Positions 5,167 to 8,122 of a DNA stretch of 8,122 bases are shown in pieces (position 1 is the first letter of the stretch; the number at the start of each line of letters is the position of its first letter). A model generated the notes under the pieces. That model was not told where the DNA came from. It saw only the letters and a program-made list of their open reading frames with translations, and ran no database searches. Origin of the DNA: Victivallales bacterium (GTDB lineage Bacteria > Verrucomicrobiota > Lentisphaeria > Victivallales > UBA1829); NCBI GenBank assembly GCA_016285335.1, contig JAEEQO010000139.1, forward strand, positions 1 to 8,122, given 5' to 3'. The position numbers and the translations under genes are program-made.

Positions 5167-8076
5167 ATGCTGAAAAAAGTTCTTCTCTCCGCATGCTGCG
5201 TTTTCGCGCTCCTCGCCGCTCGGGATGTTTCCGCGCAGCAGTCGCAGCCGATGAACGCGTCCGCCATCCCCTACGTGATGTTCGACAGCGCCCCCGGCGC
5301 ATTCCAGCTCGCAAAGGACGGCGCTTCCGCAAAGATCCTGGTCGACGCCAACGACTGGGCTGGCGTGATTCGCGCCGCGAAAGACCTCGGCGACGACGTC
5401 GGCAAGGTGACCGGCAAGGCGTCGGAAGTCGTCACGAACGCGAACGCGGTCCAGTCCGGCGCGGTCGTGGTCGGCACGATCGGCAAGAGCAAGCTCATCG
5501 ACGGCCTGATCGCCGACAGGAAGATCGACGTTTCGAAGATCAAAGGCCAGTGGGAATCGTTCCTGATCCAGACCGTCGACGGCTCGCTCGTGGTCGCCGG
5601 CAGCGACAGGCGCGGCACCATCTTCGGCATCTACGATATCTCCGAGAAGATCGGCGTTTCCCCCTGGTACTGGTGGGCCGACGTTCCGGCGAAGAAGCAC
5701 GACACTCTTTCCATCGTCCCCGGCACTTACCTGCAGGGGCCGCCGAAGGTGAAATACCGCGGCATCTTCATCAACGACGAGGAACCGGCGTTCGGTCCCT
5801 GGTCGCGGGCGAAGTTCGGCGGCATCAACTCCAAGATGTACGTCCACATGTTCGAGCTCATCCTGCGCCTCAAAGGCAACTACCTGTGGCCCGCGATGTG
5901 GGGCAAGGCGTTCAATGAGGACGACCCGGACAACCCGCGCCTCGCCGACGAATACGGCATCGTGATGGGCACCAGCCACCACGAGCCCATGATGCGCAAC
6001 CAGGAGGAATGGACGAAGCGCAACCGCGGCAACCGCCTCGGCGCGTGGAACTACAACACGAACAAGGACAACCTCTACAACTTCTGGAAAGAGGGCATCA
6101 CCCGCAACGCCAAGTACGACAACCTCGTCACGGTCGGCATGCGCGGCGACGGCGACGAGCCCATGGCGGGCCGCGGGTCCAAAATGGAAGACAACATCAA
6201 GATTCTGACGAACGTCATTAACGACCAGCGCGAGCTGATCGCCGAAGCCTACGGCAAGCCCGCTTCCGAGGTCCCGCAGATGTGGGCCATCTACAAGGAA
6301 GTCCAGGACTACTACGACGCCGGCATGCGCGTCGCCGACGACATCACCATCCTGTGGTGCGACGACAACTGGGGCAACGTGCGCCGTCTGCCCACCCCGG
6401 AAGAGCGCAAGCGTTCCGGCGGCGCGGGCATCTACTACCACGTCGACTACGTCGGCGGCCCGCACAGCTACCGCTGGCTGAACACCAACCCGATCCCGAA
6501 GATGTGGGAACAGCTGAACCTGACGTACCGCTGGGGCGCGGACCGCGTGTGGATCCTGAACACCGGCGACCTGAAGCCGATGGAGATCCCGATCGACTTC
6601 TTCCTGAAATTCGCCTATGACCCGGACGCCATCCCGCAGAGCAAGATCGACGAATACATGGTGAACTGGGCGAAGGAACAGTTCGGCGACGATCACGCCG
6701 CCGAGATCGCCGACATCGTGTCGAAGTACGCGAAGTACAACGGCTGGCGCAAGCCCGAGATCCTCGAAGCGAACACGTTCAGCGTGGCGAACTACCGCGA
6801 GGCCGACGGCGTCGTGGAAGCCTGGCTGAAGCTCGTCGACCGCGCCGAGACCCTGAAAAAGAAGATCCCCGCCGAATATCAGGACGCCTATTTCGAGCTT
6901 GTCCTGCACCCCGTGAAAGCCTCCGCGCAGGTCGCCGAACTCCAGGTCTCCGCCGGAAAGAGCCGTCTGTTCGCGCGTCAGGGCCGCGCCTCCGCCAACC
7001 TCTTCGCCCAGCTCGCTCGCGACCTCTTCCAGGCCGACAAGGACCTCGCGGACGTCTACAACAACGAGCTTGCGGGCGGCAAGTGGATCCACATGATGGA
7101 CCAGCCGCACATCGGCACCTCGAAAGGCTGGGACACCCCCGAACGCAGCAACCAGATGCCGCAGCTCTCCGAGCTCAACCTGGAGGACATCGCCGAGATC
7201 GGCGTCGCGGTCGAGAACTCCGAGCAGGTCTGGCCCGCGTCTCAGGACGAGCTCATGCTCCCCGTGTTCGACAGCTGGAATCCCGCGAAGCACACGATCG
7301 ACGTCTTCGCCCGCGGCCTGAAGCAGACCAAGTTCACGGTCAAGCCCACTGAAAAATGGATCAAGGTCGACGTGACCGAGGACATCGCCTCCATCGTCGA
7401 CGTCCCCGTGACCGTCGACATCGACTGGGCCGCGCTGAAGAACGGCACGAGCGCCGGCTACGTCGAGATCACCGGCCCGAACGGCACCGCGAAGGTCCGC
7501 GTCGCCGCCGTCAAGGCCGACGCTCCCGCCTCCGCCAACGGCGTGAAGTCCGTCTGGGGCGCCCTCGCCGGTCCGGTCGCCATCCCTGCCGGTCAGCCCA
7601 CGAAGATCAACGCCAAGGGCGGCGTGACCTGGGACCTCATCCCGGACTACGGACGCGGCCCCGGCGGCATGTGCGTCTTCCCCGTCACCGCCGACAGCGT
7701 GACCGACTACACGCAGGCCCCGAGCATGGAATACGCCGTCTATATCTCCGAACCCGGCAGATACGACGTGACGCTCTACACCTCCCCGACCCTGAACTTC
7801 GTCCCCGGCCGCGGCCTCCGCATCGCCGTCGGCATGGACGACGCCAAGCCGGTCGTGATCGACGCCTACGCGGGCCGCATGAACTGGGACGCGCTCGTGA
7901 AGGACAACTGCCGCCAGATGAGGGCGCAGCTCGACGTCGCGACCGCCGGGATCCACACGTTCAAGATCTACATGGTCGACCCCGCGGTCGTCGTGGAGAA
8001 GATCGTGCTCTCCTCCGGCAGGCAGCCGCAGAGCTACTTCGGCCCCGCCTTCAGCACCCCGGTGAAGACGAAGTAA
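5167..8076 (+). CDS. GH115 alpha-glucuronidase, exported
   Basis: This 969-residue enzyme is predicted to release alpha-1,2-linked (4-O-methyl-)glucuronic acid from polysaccharide or oligosaccharide, acting from internal as well as terminal positions as known for GH115. A signal peptide covers residues 1-23 (cut likely after VSA); LSAC at 7-10 resembles a lipobox but lies too early. Domains in order: an N-terminal alpha/beta domain (about 33-190), then a TIM barrel (about 195-490) with FINDEEPAFGPW (201-212), NYLWPAMWGKAF (238-249), GTSHHEPM (268-275), MRGDGDEPM (325-333) and ILWCDDNWGN (395-404). A helical domain (about 490-690) and C-terminal beta domains (about 700-969, ending SYFGPAFS, cf. 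the usual SYLGPPES) follow. Acidic residues Asp204, Asp330, Glu378 and Asp399 lie where active-site residues are expected from family structures; this placement is from memory, not an alignment. Length is normal for the family. Start 5167 is chosen from the ribosome site. No terminator or next gene is visible in 8077-8122. Confidence 0.95.
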   Translation: MLKKVLLSACCVFALLAARDVSAQQSQPMNASAIPYVMFDSAPGAFQLAKDGASAKILVDANDWAGVIRAAKDLGDDVGKVTGKASEVVTNANAVQSGAVVVGTIGKSKLIDGLIADRKIDVSKIKGQWESFLIQTVDGSLVVAGSDRRGTIFGIYDISEKIGVSPWYWWADVPAKKHDTLSIVPGTYLQGPPKVKYRGIFINDEEPAFGPWSRAKFGGINSKMYVHMFELILRLKGNYLWPAMWGKAFNEDDPDNPRLADEYGIVMGTSHHEPMMRNQEEWTKRNRGNRLGAWNYNTNKDNLYNFWKEGITRNAKYDNLVTVGMRGDGDEPMAGRGSKMEDNIKILTNVINDQRELIAEAYGKPASEVPQMWAIYKEVQDYYDAGMRVADDITILWCDDNWGNVRRLPTPEERKRSGGAGIYYHVDYVGGPHSYRWLNTNPIPKMWEQLNLTYRWGADRVWILNTGDLKPMEIPIDFFLKFAYDPDAIPQSKIDEYMVNWAKEQFGDDHAAEIADIVSKYAKYNGWRKPEILEANTFSVANYREADGVVEAWLKLVDRAETLKKKIPAEYQDAYFELVLHPVKASAQVAELQVSAGKSRLFARQGRASANLFAQLARDLFQADKDLADVYNNELAGGKWIHMMDQPHIGTSKGWDTPERSNQMPQLSELNLEDIAEIGVAVENSEQVWPASQDELMLPVFDSWNPAKHTIDVFARGLKQTKFTVKPTEKWIKVDVTEDIASIVDVPVTVDIDWAALKNGTSAGYVEITGPNGTAKVRVAAVKADAPASANGVKSVWGALAGPVAIPAGQPTKINAKGGVTWDLIPDYGRGPGGMCVFPVTADSVTDYTQAPSMEYAVYISEPGRYDVTLYTSPTLNFVPGRGLRIAVGMDDAKPVVIDAYAGRMNWDALVKDNCRQMRAQLDVATAGIHTFKIYMVDPAVVVEKIVLSSGRQPQSYFGPAFSTPVKTK

Positions 8077-8122
8077 CCTCGGCTTTCCGCTGAAACAACC
8101 TCAATCATCCCGCCATGCCGGA

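Noticed and set aside
5167..5196. LSAC at residues 7-10 of the GH115 protein as a lipobox
   Set aside because: The hydrophobic stretch before the cysteine is far too short, and the segment continues to a normal signal-peptidase I site at VSA (21-23).
5134..7956. 940-residue open frame antisense to the GH115 gene
   Set aside because: Strong C-ending codon bias in the GH115 gene removes stop codons from the opposite strand. The translation is a Val/Asp/Arg/Gly-rich shadow without recognisable domains, while the plus strand gives a complete GH115 protein.
8077..8122. Start of another gene at ATG 8115
   Set aside because: There is no ribosome site and only eight bases of possible coding sequence remain before the window ends.

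Overview
The window is a chromosomal stretch with GC-rich coding DNA, strong preference for C/G-ending codons, AT-rich intergenic regions and clear Shine-Dalgarno sites. It carries three exported plant/algal polysaccharide enzymes, a cupin-type AraC regulator and a small bacterial RRM protein. This mix suggests the PVC superphylum (Lentisphaerota/Victivallales or Verrucomicrobiota), or possibly a Bacteroidota-like carbohydrate degrader. That assignment is inference; no taxonomic marker is present. I saw no rRNA, tRNA, insertion sequence, phage gene or CRISPR array.

Layout, left to right. (1) 2-88: the C-terminal tail of an unrecognised plus-strand gene, followed by a palindromic hairpin and a good intrinsic terminator. 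(2) 355-1212 (+): an AraC/XylS-type regulator with its own promoter at 284-312. That promoter lies inside the upstream extension of the open frame and so argues for the ATG at 355. (3) 1309-1584 (-): an RRM RNA-binding protein, convergent with the regulator. A shared hairpin terminator at 1250-1282 separates the two, and a promoter about 250 bases upstream implies a long structured leader. (4) 1935-3197 (-) and 3298-4872 (-): a CE12 rhamnogalacturonan-acetylesterase-like SGNH esterase downstream of a GH29 alpha-L-fucosidase lipoprotein. They are probably co-transcribed, with a GC-rich hairpin in the gap between them. (5) 4873-5166: a divergent control region with a promoter for each direction, three helically phased TAACG repeats and an inverted repeat. 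(6) 5167-8076 (+): a GH115 alpha-glucuronidase. The last 46 bases hold no supported feature.

The three enzymes remove different decorations: O-acetyl, alpha-L-fucosyl and alpha-glucuronosyl groups. All carry export signals. Together they look like a side-chain-stripping module for an acetylated, fucosylated, glucuronic-acid-bearing polysaccharide, such as a pectic rhamnogalacturonan, a complex glucuronoxylan or a fucoidan-like glycan. The AraC regulator is a candidate controller of the divergent promoters. No backbone-cleaving enzyme, transporter or SusC/SusD pair lies in the window, so the backbone and uptake route remain unknown. No wholly new system is evident; the most unusual material is regulatory: the phased repeats, the RRM leader, the misleading upstream start and the shortened AraC C-terminus.
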